Positions 18,973 to 27,505 of a DNA stretch of 64,000 nt are shown here, one piece after another (the stretch's first letter is position 1; every line of letters starts with the position of its first letter). A program made the translations under genes and the position numbers. The notes under the pieces were generated by a model. The model saw only the letters and a list, made by a program, of their open reading frames with translations. It was not told the DNA's origin and did not search any database. Source of the DNA: JABWCQ01 sp964530625 (GTDB lineage: Bacteria; Electryoneota; RPQS01); assembly GCA_964530625.1 (NCBI GenBank), contig CAZHAK010000002.1:62001-126000 (forward strand). The letters are read 5' to 3'.

Positions 18973-19933
18973 TGACAAACACAAATGGCGCGCGGCGGCA
19001 GGTGTCTTCACCTGCCCCGCTTACCGATACTTCTTGCTTTCGATTCTAACTGTTGTGTTCGCTGTTGCCTTCATCTCCTGCAGCGAAGACCGCGCAACCT
19101 CAAGCTACAACACCCATCCGGTTAACTGGATGGATGAATACAGCGAAGACTGGCACGGCAAAGCAGCGCTGCCCAGCAAAGGTGAAAGCTGCTTAGGCTG
19201 TCACGCAATCAGCACGTCTGTCCAGAGTTTCGACGATGGCCCCGTAACTGCACCCGAACCGATGTTGGCCGGTTGCTACGACTGCCACAACTACCCGCAC
19301 GGCGACAATTACGTTCCGCAGCATCACACGGACATCCGCGCGGCGGGTTGGCAAAACATGAACCAGTGTCAAGCCTGTCACGGAGTAAATTTCTCAGGCG
19401 GACGCGCCGGTGCAAGTTGCCTTGAATGCCACACACTCCCCGGTGGCCCCGGAGCCTGCAACACCTGTCACGGATATCCGCCAACAACAACTCGTCCGCT
19501 TCCCGGAGAAAACCCCGGCGCACATTTCGCGCACGTTCGTTATGCCTGCACCGAGTGCCACAACACTGTAACAGGCTTGAATCACATCGGCCCGTTGCCT
19601 GCCGAAGTAGAATTCGATGACGCAAGAATCTCCACCTCAAGAGATTATCCGGCCTCGTACACGGCAAGCAACTGCGCCACCTATTGCCACTCAAACCTGA
19701 GTCAGGGCGGACCCATCGTTCCCGTGCAATGGAAAACAGGTCAAACGTTGAACGCTTGCCGCTCATGTCATCAGGTGCCGCCCTCGACCCCGACACATCC
19801 CGCCGAAATGCGGTGCCATCTTTGCCATTTGAATGTCGATCCTGCATCAAACTACAACGATGCAAATCAAATTCGCTTCCTTCCTGGCGACACATTGCAC
19901 GTCAACGGAGTCGTCAACGCAATTTTCGAATAG
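18962..19933 (+). CDS. Multiheme cytochrome c lipoprotein (8 CXXCH plus one CX3CH)
   Basis: ATG 18962 overlaps the previous gene by 11 nt. The n-region of the signal peptide is made of the same hairpin repeat, read here as AAAGVFTCPA. The hydrophobic core and lipobox-like FISC then follow, so this is probably a lipoprotein. Heme motifs are CLGCH, CYDCH, CQACH, CLECH, CNTCH, CTECH, CATYCH (CX3CH), CRSCH and CHLCH. The segment CATYCHSN with CRSCHQVPPS about 30 residues later resembles the Geobacter CxxxxCH-CXXCH repeat family of outer-surface cytochromes. Last of the three overlapping barrel/cytochrome genes and closed by a terminator, it is the best candidate for the outward-facing partner of the conduit. 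Confidence 0.9.
   Translation: MQTNDKHKWRAAAGVFTCPAYRYFLLSILTVVFAVAFISCSEDRATSSYNTHPVNWMDEYSEDWHGKAALPSKGESCLGCHAISTSVQSFDDGPVTAPEPMLAGCYDCHNYPHGDNYVPQHHTDIRAAGWQNMNQCQACHGVNFSGGRAGASCLECHTLPGGPGACNTCHGYPPTTTRPLPGENPGAHFAHVRYACTECHNTVTGLNHIGPLPAEVEFDDARISTSRDYPASYTASNCATYCHSNLSQGGPIVPVQWKTGQTLNACRSCHQVPPSTPTHPAEMRCHLCHLNVDPASNYNDANQIRFLPGDTLHVNGVVNAIFE
18990..19035 (+). repeat. Interspersed hairpin repeat, copy 2 (inside a cytochrome gene)
   Basis: GGCAGGTG-TCTT-CACCTGCC at 18997-19016 is identical to copy 1. The right flank (CCGCTTACCGATACTTC) resembles the right flank of copy 3 (CGCGTTTACCGATAATTC). It is read in a different frame from copy 1. Confidence 0.8.
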
Positions 19934-19956
19934 CGCCATCTGCCTTGAAAAAATAG

Positions 19957-19988
19957 AGCGGCCCGGTCCGAGATACCGGGTCGTTTTT
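19957..19988 (+). terminator. Terminator of cytochrome cluster I
   Basis: CCCGGT pairs with ACCGGG, extended by GCGG/TCG, with a 7-nt loop and a following TTTTT. It closes the barrel/cytochrome transcript. Confidence 0.82.
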
Positions 19989-20216
19989 AATTATTCAAGA
20001 GTAAAGCGGCTGGCCCCGTGCCTGCCGACAAAAGGACACTAAAACCTAAGTCTTTTCATCAAGTTACAACGCCCAATCTGTCCAAAAGGATGCCGTTGCA
20101 ACATTTTCACGCAATCTCAAGACTAATCTTGTGGGGCGCGCAGTGAACTGGACAACCTGCGCGTCGGCTTCCCGCCAAGTTCTGTTTGTCCGAAACGCTA
20201 AGCAACGGAGTTAACG

Positions 20217-20642
20217 ATGAAGATGATCACCATCATCACCGCGTTACTCTTAGTCTTGGGGTGTTCGTCGAACTGGAGCACAAACCCTGCGGGACAAGAG
20301 TATGAAACAAACGTATCTTTACAATTGCTGGACGACGGAAGTTGGGTCACCCCGGTCAGCGACGTAGAACCGCAGGACCCCGAGTGTGCAACTCACGTCT
20401 TTGGCTACGTCCAAATGGAAAATCCCTGCAACAGTCCGGTGTCGTGCCGCATTGATCAGGAAATTCCCTGTCTGATTCCCGCAGGCGGAGAATTCACGAT
20501 GCAAGCCTCGCAAGGCTACCACACCTTGTATTGGTACGGCGTGTCAGGCATCTACGAACAATCCGTCTACGTCCCCAGATGCAAAACCGCCGAAGTCGCT
20601 TTCGAGCAAAACTTGGCGCGCAAACTGAACGTCTATCAGTAA
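20217..20642 (+). CDS. Small Cys-rich lipoprotein, unknown function
   Basis: ATG 20217 has CGGAG about 8 nt upstream. The signal peptide ends in the lipobox VLGC, so the 141-residue product is a lipoprotein of about 125 mature residues. Six further cysteines (in PECATH, NPCNS, VSCRI, IPCLI and PRCKT) suggest disulfides outside the cytoplasm. There is no heme motif and no family that I recognise. It sits alone between terminators just after cytochrome cluster I and could be an accessory of the surface complex, but only position supports that. Confidence 0.78.
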   Translation: MKMITIITALLLVLGCSSNWSTNPAGQEYETNVSLQLLDDGSWVTPVSDVEPQDPECATHVFGYVQMENPCNSPVSCRIDQEIPCLIPAGGEFTMQASQGYHTLYWYGVSGIYEQSVYVPRCKTAEVAFEQNLARKLNVYQ

Positions 20643-20667
20643 TCCCATAGCAACACAAAATGAAATC

Positions 20668-20694
20668 GAGCGGCCCTAAAGCCGCTCCTTTTTG
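20668..20694 (+). terminator. Terminator after the small lipoprotein gene
   Basis: GAGCGGC pairs with GCCGCTC around CCTAAA, followed by CTTTTTG. Confidence 0.85.
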
Positions 20695-20865
20695 TTTCCT
20701 CCAAAAATGCAGTGTAAGTGCCCCTCCGATTCGCTGCTGGCTCATACCCAAGCAAAAACAAAGACCTGCAACAATCTTATCCACTTCCCACCAGCGGCTT
20801 GCTTCTGCCCCGAACCGTCCATATATTGACTGGAAGACCCTACAGTAAAGAGTTGGATTTAGGAC

Positions 20866-22332
20866 ATGTTTATTAAAAGAATAGCCGCGATCATTGTACT
20901 CATGATGATATGCTGCGCCGCGCTGTATGCGCAAGACGAATCTGCTCATCATATGCTGGTCAAAGTCATGCCGGAAACTCCGGAGCGCCTGCAAGAGCTG
21001 TTTCAGTATCATCATCTCGACCTGTGCGAAGGAGAAACATACGACACTCCGCATTTGTTCGCCTATCCCGAAGATATTGATCTGCTAATTCAGTTAGGCT
21101 ATCCTTACGAAATTCTGCACGAAGACGTCGAGAGCTTTTATGCCGATAGAATCGGAAACACTCCGCTGACCCTGATGGGTGGATACAAAACCTACGCGGA
21201 AATCGTCGCCGAACTCGACAGCATTCATGCGGCTCATCCCGACATCACCACCGCCAAGTTCAGCATCGGCAACTCCCTACAAGGTCGCCCGCTGTGGGTG
21301 ATGAAAATCTCCGACAATCCGAACATTGACGAGAACGAACCGGAAGTCTTCTACAATACGTTGACGCACCCGCGCGAAATCGTGACGATGGAAGTGCTGT
21401 TCCATTTTATGCATCATATCACGGACAACTACGGCACGGATGCCGAAGTCACCGAAATCATCAATGGCCGTGAACTGTATTTTCTGCCCTGCGTGAATCC
21501 CGACGGCCACGAGCATAATCGCACCACGAATCCCAATGGCGGCGGACTCTGGCGCAAGAACCGCCGCAACAACGGCAACGGCACATTCGGTGTGGACATC
21601 GCTCGCAACTATGGCTTCACCTGGGGATTGGACAACGAAGGCTCGTCACCCAATCCCGGCAGTCTGGCCTATCGCGGCACGGCACCGTTTTCTGAGCCGG
21701 AAACCGCCAGCCTACGCGACTTCATCAATTCACGCAATTTCGTGTTGTCATTGGATTATCATGCGTACGGAAATGTCTTTCTATATCCCTGGGGAACCGA
21801 CTATTACGACGGCGATGGACTAACACCGGATGATATCACCTTCCAGATGATCTCCGACTCAATGGCCACCTCTATCGAGCAAGTTTATGGCACGGAGATT
21901 CCCTATGGCACAGGCTGGCAACTCTATTACAACACCAACGGCGCGTCCTTCGATTGGGAGTACGGCGACACCACGGATCATGCAAAAATCATTGCCATCG
22001 CTCCCGAAGTCGGCACCTGGGACGACGGATTCTGGCCTTCAATTGCTCGCGCCGAGAGTTTGAAAGTAGAATGGCTTCCCGCCAACATTTTCTTCGCGCG
22101 CATAGCAGGCGAGTTAACCTCACCGGACGATCTGACCGTCTTCTATCATTCCGCGACAAACTCTCTCTTCTTCGATTGGAGTCCCACAGGAGCTCCCTTA
22201 TATAAACTCTATTCCGCGTCATCGCCGGCAGGCCCCTACGATGTTCTGGTCACAGAAGTATCCTCAGCCTTCGCTCTGATCCCCCTCCCCGATGCGCAAT
22301 CCACCTTCTATAAAGTAAAATCCATTTACTGA
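20866..22332 (+). CDS. Secreted M14-family zinc carboxypeptidase
   Basis: A signal peptide (residues 1-22, ending ALYAQ) is followed by a propeptide-like region and the peptidase domain (about 105-400). Zinc ligands are His and Glu of THPREIVTMEV (HXXE) and the later His of LSLDYHAYGN. The substrate-binding region NPDGHEHNR...RKNRRNN and the general-base glutamate in IAPEVGTW are present, so the enzyme should be active in removing C-terminal residues from peptides. The C-terminal 90 residues form an Fn3-like beta domain that ends with no YPNPFNP sorting domain, unlike its neighbours. It is probably released to the periplasm or medium. It is monocistronic with its own downstream hairpin. Confidence 0.93.
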   Translation: MFIKRIAAIIVLMMICCAALYAQDESAHHMLVKVMPETPERLQELFQYHHLDLCEGETYDTPHLFAYPEDIDLLIQLGYPYEILHEDVESFYADRIGNTPLTLMGGYKTYAEIVAELDSIHAAHPDITTAKFSIGNSLQGRPLWVMKISDNPNIDENEPEVFYNTLTHPREIVTMEVLFHFMHHITDNYGTDAEVTEIINGRELYFLPCVNPDGHEHNRTTNPNGGGLWRKNRRNNGNGTFGVDIARNYGFTWGLDNEGSSPNPGSLAYRGTAPFSEPETASLRDFINSRNFVLSLDYHAYGNVFLYPWGTDYYDGDGLTPDDITFQMISDSMATSIEQVYGTEIPYGTGWQLYYNTNGASFDWEYGDTTDHAKIIAIAPEVGTWDDGFWPSIARAESLKVEWLPANIFFARIAGELTSPDDLTVFYHSATNSLFFDWSPTGAPLYKLYSASSPAGPYDVLVTEVSSAFALIPLPDAQSTFYKVKSIY

Positions 22333-22694
22333 CATAATTCAAGTGAGCTTGGCAATAAGAAAGCGGCCCTGCATAATCCTTGCAGGGCCGCTCTGAATTT
22401 CCCCCCCTTCCTACAGGGGGACAAAAGGGGGCTTCCGCATTCATCCCAAACAGTTAACCCTAATCACTAGCGTCGCCCTCCGGCCGTCTTCCCCAAACTG
22501 TCATCGCGCAGCGCAGCGAAAGGACCTACCAAAAGGAGCCACAAACTCCAGGGAAGTAAGACGAGAACCCAAACCGCTTGTCATCCTGGAAGGATCTATT
22601 CAAAGGACGTACTCAACCCAAGCACATCCCGAAAACGTTCTCTACTCGTCATCCTGAAGCCGCCGCGGCTGAAGGACCCCTCCGCTTCCATCCC
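22333..22694. repeat. Repeat-rich intergenic block with GTCATCCTG...GAAGGATCT elements
   Basis: No gene is seen. Three copies of a short palindromic element are present: TGTCATCCTGGAAGGATCT (22579-22597), an expanded version at 22648-22680 (GTCATCCTGAAG...CTGAAGGACC) and a decayed one at 22499-22527. A G/C-run element (TTTCCCCCCCTTCC...AGGGGGACAAAAGGGGG) lies at 22397-22432. A further copy of the first element is at 24411-24437, on the far side of the FG-GAP gene. Elements of this look are common interspersed repeats in environmental genomes. Confidence 0.75.
22362..22392 (+). terminator. Terminator-like hairpin after the carboxypeptidase gene
   Basis: An 11-bp perfect stem, AGCGGCCCTGC / GCAGGGCCGCT, with a 9-nt loop. 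The following T-run is weak (CTGAATTT), so efficiency is uncertain. Confidence 0.65.
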
Positions 22695-24278
22695 CTACTT
22701 CATCAAAACAACTTTCCGCACAACCACCCCCTCCCCCGCCGACGCCCTCAAAAAATAAACCCCACTCGCCAACCCCGCAGGCGCAGCATAAGAAATCGTC
22801 TGTAAAGAAAGCCGCCCTCGATACACCACATCCACCTCCCGCCCCAGCAAATCATACAACAACACAGCAACATCCTGATGCAACGGCACGTCAAGTGTGA
22901 TAGACAACGCTGAGTTGAACGGATTAGGAAAAACAGAAATCGAAATCTCTCGCGGCACCAAAGGCAAACGTTCGCCGACCGCCAACCCGAAGTTCCGGTC
23001 TCCAGCCACGACGACAATTCTTCCACGCGCTTCCAACCCGTGATAGGCCGAGAAAAACCAATCGTCAATCCCGTCGCCGTTGAAATCTCCCGCCTGTCCA
23101 ATCCGGTACGGATAGTTCATCCCGTCCAACTCTCCTTCGAGTACCCAAGCGGGTGATTCTGGAAGTGGATCACCGCCAAGCCAAACCTCGATTTTGTTTA
23201 CACCGAAACCTTCCCATTCTTCGTGAAAAGCATAGTCGTTAAAGCCGTCATCATTAACATCACCCAAGGGCGTTGCAAATCGCGGCATAAACTCACCCGC
23301 TTCCCACTCAAACTCAGCATCCGCCACGAAATCCATATCTTCCCCGCCAAAATAGACGTTCTTGTGGGGACCACGAACGAAAGATGAGAATGAAGTAATG
23401 ATATCATCATACCCGTCACCGTTGACGTCCCCAACGATTCGACCATACTTCTCACTTTCATTATGTGCGGGTCCATATTCGTAAACCAACCCCGGCACAG
23501 AATCCGCTTCTGCGGAGCCTAAGAAGATATCCATCTTCGACAGGTCCTGCGAATTCAACACATAGCTCATCCCAAAGTCAGAAAACCCGTCGCCGTTCAA
23601 GTCCCCAAACCCCATGTGATTCCGATTGGGAGTGTGCTCCCACTCGTAAACCTGTGACAGCGGCGGCTCACTCCCCAAAAACAATCCAAAATACTGCGCA
23701 CTCAACGGACGCTTCGTAAAATCATCCCGACCATCCCCGTTGTAATCCCCGACATTGGTGATGAACTCCAAAACAGATAAATCGCCCACCCAATCCGCAA
23801 GCGTGTCAAACACTCCCGGGCCACCCAGAAACAAGTAAGGGTAGAGGTCACAGTGCCCGTCGTACCAAACACAGAGCGTTCGCATAATATCGGCGTACCC
23901 ATCCCCGTTCACGTCCCCCGCTGGAACCGTGAACCCCGCGTCAAACTCAGCATCCAGCCAAAAAAACTCGCGGCCAGTGGTGTCGAAGCCGCCGAACTCA
24001 ACAAATGACTCAGATCCATCAACACTGCCAAAGTACATTCTAAGGTGCGAACCAGTATTTGGTTCTGTGACCAGCGTCAGAAAATCATCTCGACCATCGC
24101 CATTCTGGTCGCCAAGTGTCTGTAAGTCATAGGCTCCGATTGACTCACCGATTTCCCCCGTCACATCCAACAAAAACGTCGGCTCATACGGCTGCGCTTG
24201 AGCTAAAGACGCCCCCAGCAACAAAACCGCGAACCCCACCCGCTTCAGAAAATTGAATACAGAGAGAATTCGCGTCAT
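22695..24278 (-). CDS. Secreted FG-GAP/VCBS-repeat protein with T9SS sorting domain
   Basis: ATG 24278 has AAGGGA about 8 nt upstream and starts a signal peptide (FAVLLLGASLAQAQ). The body contains at least six FG-GAP-type calcium-binding repeats of the form GDVNGDGYADI (also GDYNGDGRDDF, GDLNGDGFSDF, GDVNDDGFNDY), spaced about 55-60 residues and predicted to form a beta-propeller. The C-terminal 80 residues are a T9SS-type sorting domain (VFPNPFNSALSITL, then LASGVYFLRA and a terminal VVLMK). It is probably displayed on the cell surface for ligand or polysaccharide binding. It stands alone on the minus strand, bracketed by interspersed repeats on both sides, which suggests a region of past insertions. 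Confidence 0.9.
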   Translation of the reverse strand: MTRILSVFNFLKRVGFAVLLLGASLAQAQPYEPTFLLDVTGEIGESIGAYDLQTLGDQNGDGRDDFLTLVTEPNTGSHLRMYFGSVDGSESFVEFGGFDTTGREFFWLDAEFDAGFTVPAGDVNGDGYADIMRTLCVWYDGHCDLYPYLFLGGPGVFDTLADWVGDLSVLEFITNVGDYNGDGRDDFTKRPLSAQYFGLFLGSEPPLSQVYEWEHTPNRNHMGFGDLNGDGFSDFGMSYVLNSQDLSKMDIFLGSAEADSVPGLVYEYGPAHNESEKYGRIVGDVNGDGYDDIITSFSSFVRGPHKNVYFGGEDMDFVADAEFEWEAGEFMPRFATPLGDVNDDGFNDYAFHEEWEGFGVNKIEVWLGGDPLPESPAWVLEGELDGMNYPYRIGQAGDFNGDGIDDWFFSAYHGLEARGRIVVVAGDRNFGLAVGERLPLVPREISISVFPNPFNSALSITLDVPLHQDVAVLLYDLLGREVDVVYRGRLSLQTISYAAPAGLASGVYFLRASAGEGVVVRKVVLMK

Positions 24279-24343
24279 AAAAAAGTCCCTTTCGTTTCCC
24301 CCAATCTACACCACCCAAAACTCTTCCGCAACCCCCCATGAAT

Positions 24344-24400
24344 CGCGGCGGCAGGCCTGTCCTCGTAAGGATGTCTTCACCTGCCGCGTTTACCGATAAT
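24344..24400 (+). repeat. Interspersed hairpin repeat, copy 3 (intergenic, expanded)
   Basis: CGGCGGCAGG (24347-24356) and TCTTCACCTGCCGCG (24374-24388) are the arms of the repeat seen inside two cytochrome genes. Here an extra TGTCCTCGTAAGGA mini-hairpin lies between them. The right flank, TTTACCGATAATTCCGA, matches that of copy 2. Confidence 0.75.
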
Positions 24401-24555
24401 TCCGACTCATTGTCATCCTGAACGTATTGAAGGATCTCTCTGCTCGCATACCTCAAATCTTGCACCCCCTTTTCATGCCTCCTCAAATTTCCCCAAAACA
24501 ACCCAACTTCATCTTGAACAAACGTTTACTAAATCCAATAAAACACAAAATACAC

Positions 24556-24584
24556 TTGACAAACGCCCGTTCATGTCGTATATT
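24556..24584 (+). promoter_or_regulatory. Near-consensus sigma-70 promoter with no gene behind it
   Basis: TTGACA (24556-24561), a 17-nt spacer and TATATT (24579-24584). It is the strongest promoter-like site in the window, yet it reads into repeats and then antisense into the end of a cytochrome operon. Confidence 0.55.
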
Positions 24585-24795
24585 ATGCACAGCTAACCAA
24601 CCAAACCACCCACAGAGGAACCCGGCGGAGTGATCAACCGTGTCCGGCCTGACGTTTCCCCCTCGCTTTAGCGGGGGGGTTAGGGGAGGTAAAGAAGGTC
24701 AGCAAGAACCTTGTTGTGCTGGTAACGTCAAGTAACTCAGAACGGGCGAAAACGATCCACTACTTCAGCAAACACCGCATCGAAACCAACTCGCC

Positions 24796-24840
24796 GAGCG
24801 GGGATTTAGCAAAGCGGTTCCCCGCCGGAATCCGATTCTC
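24796..24840 (+). repeat. Interspersed repeat, left-half copy
   Basis: GAGCGGGGATTTAGCAAAGCGG followed by TTCCCCGCCGGAATCCGATT corresponds closely to 17965-18005 inside the 11-heme cytochrome gene. GCGGGGA and TTCCCCGC can pair. Confidence 0.7.
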
Positions 24841-25012
24841 ATTCCCCTTTTCCGTTTACGGGAGCTTGTGCTCGAACGAAGTGAAGCAAAGGGGTTAGGG
24901 GATGAGGCCTTCCTCCCCCCGAAAAAAAGCGGCAACTCCGAAGAGCCGCCGCGTTAGCACATTGGCTCCAGCGTTTACGCTGGGCGAAGCGCAAAGCCCG
25001 CGTAACACGCGG

Positions 25013-27505
25013 TTAGAAGAACAGTGCGTACACGATAAACACCATCAAGATGATTCCCGTCGCGAACGCCAGCCAACCCCACGTAGACAGAGCAATCTTC
25101 TGCCACCTCTTCATCGGCGGAACTATCGACTCCTCGAGCGTCCCTACCTTAATCATATGCTCGATTTCCAGAGGCCGTTCACGTTCAAGTTCGTCAGTAG
25201 ATTCACGGCCCGTGAAGATCACGTCGTCAAACGGGAACTTCGACGGCCGCAAGTGACCGTTAAAGAAGTGAACCGTGAAGATAAACGCGGTCGCCAAGAG
25301 CGCTTCGTCACTATGAACAATGTGAGCGAGATTAATCATCCAACCCGGCAGGAGCTTCGTGAAGAACTCCGGATACCACAGAATAAATCCACTCGCCCCG
25401 ATGATAATCACACCCCAGAACACCGCTAAGTAATCGAACTTTTCCCAGTAAGTAAACTTGCCGAATTTCGGTTTCGGTCCCAACCACAGGAAGTAACGGA
25501 AGTGATTGACAATATCCTTAGCGTCCTGTAATCTCGGCGTCATCGAATTTTCTCCGTAAAACAATCCGTGTTGCCTTTTCACCAGCCACGCGTACAACAA
25601 ACTAAGAATGTGCAGCAAAAAAGTGGCAATCATAATGATCGCTCCGATGCGATGCACAACAGCCATCGTCCGCAAATCCATTAAGTGATTCGTAATCCAG
25701 TACGCCGCTTCCGAGTGCGAAAACTTCAGCGGCAAACCCGTCATCGCCTGCAAGAGGAAACTTGACGCCAAAGAAATATGCAGAGTTCTCTGCCACGGAT
25801 CAAACCGGCGCACCCACTTTCTCATCGCTTCCGGCTGGCGCTTGGGCCGTCCTTCAGCGAACCCTCGAATCATCCATAACAGTGTGTGAATTCCGAAAAA
25901 TCCGAACACAATGAACAGAAGTGACGTCATGAATCTTTCAACGACATTCACTTTTCTCTGCGGATCCGTCGCTCCGGTTGATCCGCCATGCGGATCATAA
26001 TGCGAAAGAAACTGAACGAAATTCTCGTTGGCATCCTTATGACAGCGAGCACAAGTCTGAATAATTTTCTGCTGGCTGATCATAGACTCCGGATCGTCCT
26101 GCTTGCGAATGTCATGATTGCCATGACAGTTCACACACGTCGCGAAATCCTCGCCTTGATATCCTAAATTATAAGCCTGCCCGTGATACGTTCGCTCATA
26201 GGAGCGAACTACATCAGGATTCAATTGAAACTTCAGCGCAAACTCGCGATTACCGTGACACTTACTGCACATGTCAATAATGTGTCGCGGTCGCATGTCG
26301 TCGCTGACTTTCTTGATGTTCTTTTCGCCATGACAGGTCACGCACGTCGGAGCCTCGGTGTGGCCCTTGGCATAGGCGACGCCGTGCTCTGAGCGCATAT
26401 ACTCCTGATACTCCTTGGCGTGACAATTTTCACATTGCATCCGCAGATTGGACTTCGGATCTTGCCCCTTAATCTTGCGGTTGAAGTGATACACATGGCA
26501 CTGGGTGCAATTGGCGATGTCACCGGTTTCGGACGTCGTCATGACCTTGCCGTGCGCAAGAAACTCCTTGGCATGGCGCTCGCTCTCGTGGCAGCGGTTG
26601 CATGTCGCGGGCAACTCTTCGCGGAAAATTCCGCCCGACGCATGCACCATTTGCGTCTGATGTCCGGTGTGACAGGCGACACACGTCATCAAACGGGCGT
26701 CCACACTATCCTTCCGATGCAACGATTCTTCGTAACCCTTGTGACAGGTTGCGCAAAGTGCGTCGAGCCGATCAACAGAAGTATGAGAAGCCGGATCTTC
26801 CGGCGACAGCACGTCATGTTCACCGTGACAGGTGACACAATTCGGAGCGTTGACGTCACCACTTTTGAGCTGATGATAGTGCTGACTGGCGACGTAGTTC
26901 TTTGATTCGTTCTTGTGGCACTCCATGCAGCCGCGCACGTTGAATTCGTGCCACTGTGCTACAGTCATGCTGTCCCGCTTGGACTTAAAGTGCGGATCAT
27001 GGCAGGACGTACAGCTCATCTGTTTCGAAGCAGCCTTACCCGTGCGGGAGTGAACGCTTTTGTCAAACGCCGCGAGTTCAGCGCGGTGACAGATTCCGCA
27101 CACACGTCTCGAATCCGCATGATCGGAGATTTGATGCGAGCCGTGACAGTCTGAACACTCCGGCACACCGCGAAAGCCCATGTCATTTAGCTTGTTGAAG
27201 AAGCCCGCCATAAACGTTTTCGTGGCCTCTTCATGACATCCGCCGCAGTTGACGTGCTTCGGTCGTTCGTGCGGAAAGTCCGCGCCCTTCAAGTCGGTGT
27301 GGCAGTCAATACAATCCAGACCTTCGTGAACAGAGCCTTTCAAGCTGTCTGTAGTCACACACAGATTTACTTCGCCTGTGAGTGTTTTCGTGGTCAGGGT
27401 AGGATCGCTGTGGCAGTCCATGCAATCGTTGTCGCTTTGTGCTCCAACCGGAGCGCAGAGCAGCAAGACGGCAATCATCACAATGTATCTACTATATAGA
27501 GTCAT
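25013..27505 (-). CDS. CbcL-like fusion: 17 c-heme motifs plus b-type cytochrome membrane domain (downstream copy)
   Basis: The signal peptide (MIAVLLLCAPVGAQ) is followed by 17 CXXCH motifs over residues about 25-500 (CMDCH first, CARCH last). A C-terminal membrane part of about six helices resembles the diheme cytochrome b of formate dehydrogenase/hydrogenase (FdnI/HydC), with candidate heme-ligand histidines in LHISLASSF, VVHRIGAII, FLLHILSL and FTVHFFNGH. This fusion is the plan of Geobacter CbcL, an inner-membrane menaquinol oxidase in extracellular electron transfer, which has nine c-hemes. The start overlaps the stop of the upstream paralogue by 1 nt (TAATG). It is the last gene of the minus-strand operon. 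Direction of electron flow (quinol oxidation or quinone reduction) is not set by sequence. Confidence 0.92.
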   Translation of the reverse strand: MTLYSRYIVMIAVLLLCAPVGAQSDNDCMDCHSDPTLTTKTLTGEVNLCVTTDSLKGSVHEGLDCIDCHTDLKGADFPHERPKHVNCGGCHEEATKTFMAGFFNKLNDMGFRGVPECSDCHGSHQISDHADSRRVCGICHRAELAAFDKSVHSRTGKAASKQMSCTSCHDPHFKSKRDSMTVAQWHEFNVRGCMECHKNESKNYVASQHYHQLKSGDVNAPNCVTCHGEHDVLSPEDPASHTSVDRLDALCATCHKGYEESLHRKDSVDARLMTCVACHTGHQTQMVHASGGIFREELPATCNRCHESERHAKEFLAHGKVMTTSETGDIANCTQCHVYHFNRKIKGQDPKSNLRMQCENCHAKEYQEYMRSEHGVAYAKGHTEAPTCVTCHGEKNIKKVSDDMRPRHIIDMCSKCHGNREFALKFQLNPDVVRSYERTYHGQAYNLGYQGEDFATCVNCHGNHDIRKQDDPESMISQQKIIQTCARCHKDANENFVQFLSHYDPHGGSTGATDPQRKVNVVERFMTSLLFIVFGFFGIHTLLWMIRGFAEGRPKRQPEAMRKWVRRFDPWQRTLHISLASSFLLQAMTGLPLKFSHSEAAYWITNHLMDLRTMAVVHRIGAIIMIATFLLHILSLLYAWLVKRQHGLFYGENSMTPRLQDAKDIVNHFRYFLWLGPKPKFGKFTYWEKFDYLAVFWGVIIIGASGFILWYPEFFTKLLPGWMINLAHIVHSDEALLATAFIFTVHFFNGHLRPSKFPFDDVIFTGRESTDELERERPLEIEHMIKVGTLEESIVPPMKRWQKIALSTWGWLAFATGIILMVFIVYALFF

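Larger units (their letters stand above)
24279..25012. other. 730-nt repeat-rich region with an orphan promoter
   Basis: It holds a hairpin repeat (24344-24400), a GTCATCCTG-type element (24411-24437), a near-consensus promoter facing right (24556-24584), two G/C-run repeats (about 24655-24692 and 24850-24901) and a copy of the GAGCGGGGATTTAGCAAAGCGG element (24796-24840). No full-length gene is visible. Behind the promoter are a ribosome-site-like AGAGGA and a GTG that opens only a 13-codon frame. Confidence 0.6.

Noticed and set aside
19209..19895. 228-codon minus-strand ORF over the 9-heme lipoprotein gene
   Set aside because: Arg/Cys-rich shadow frame of a cytochrome gene.
24716..24898. 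60-codon ORF behind the orphan promoter
   Set aside because: Runs through the interspersed repeats, with no credible start signal.
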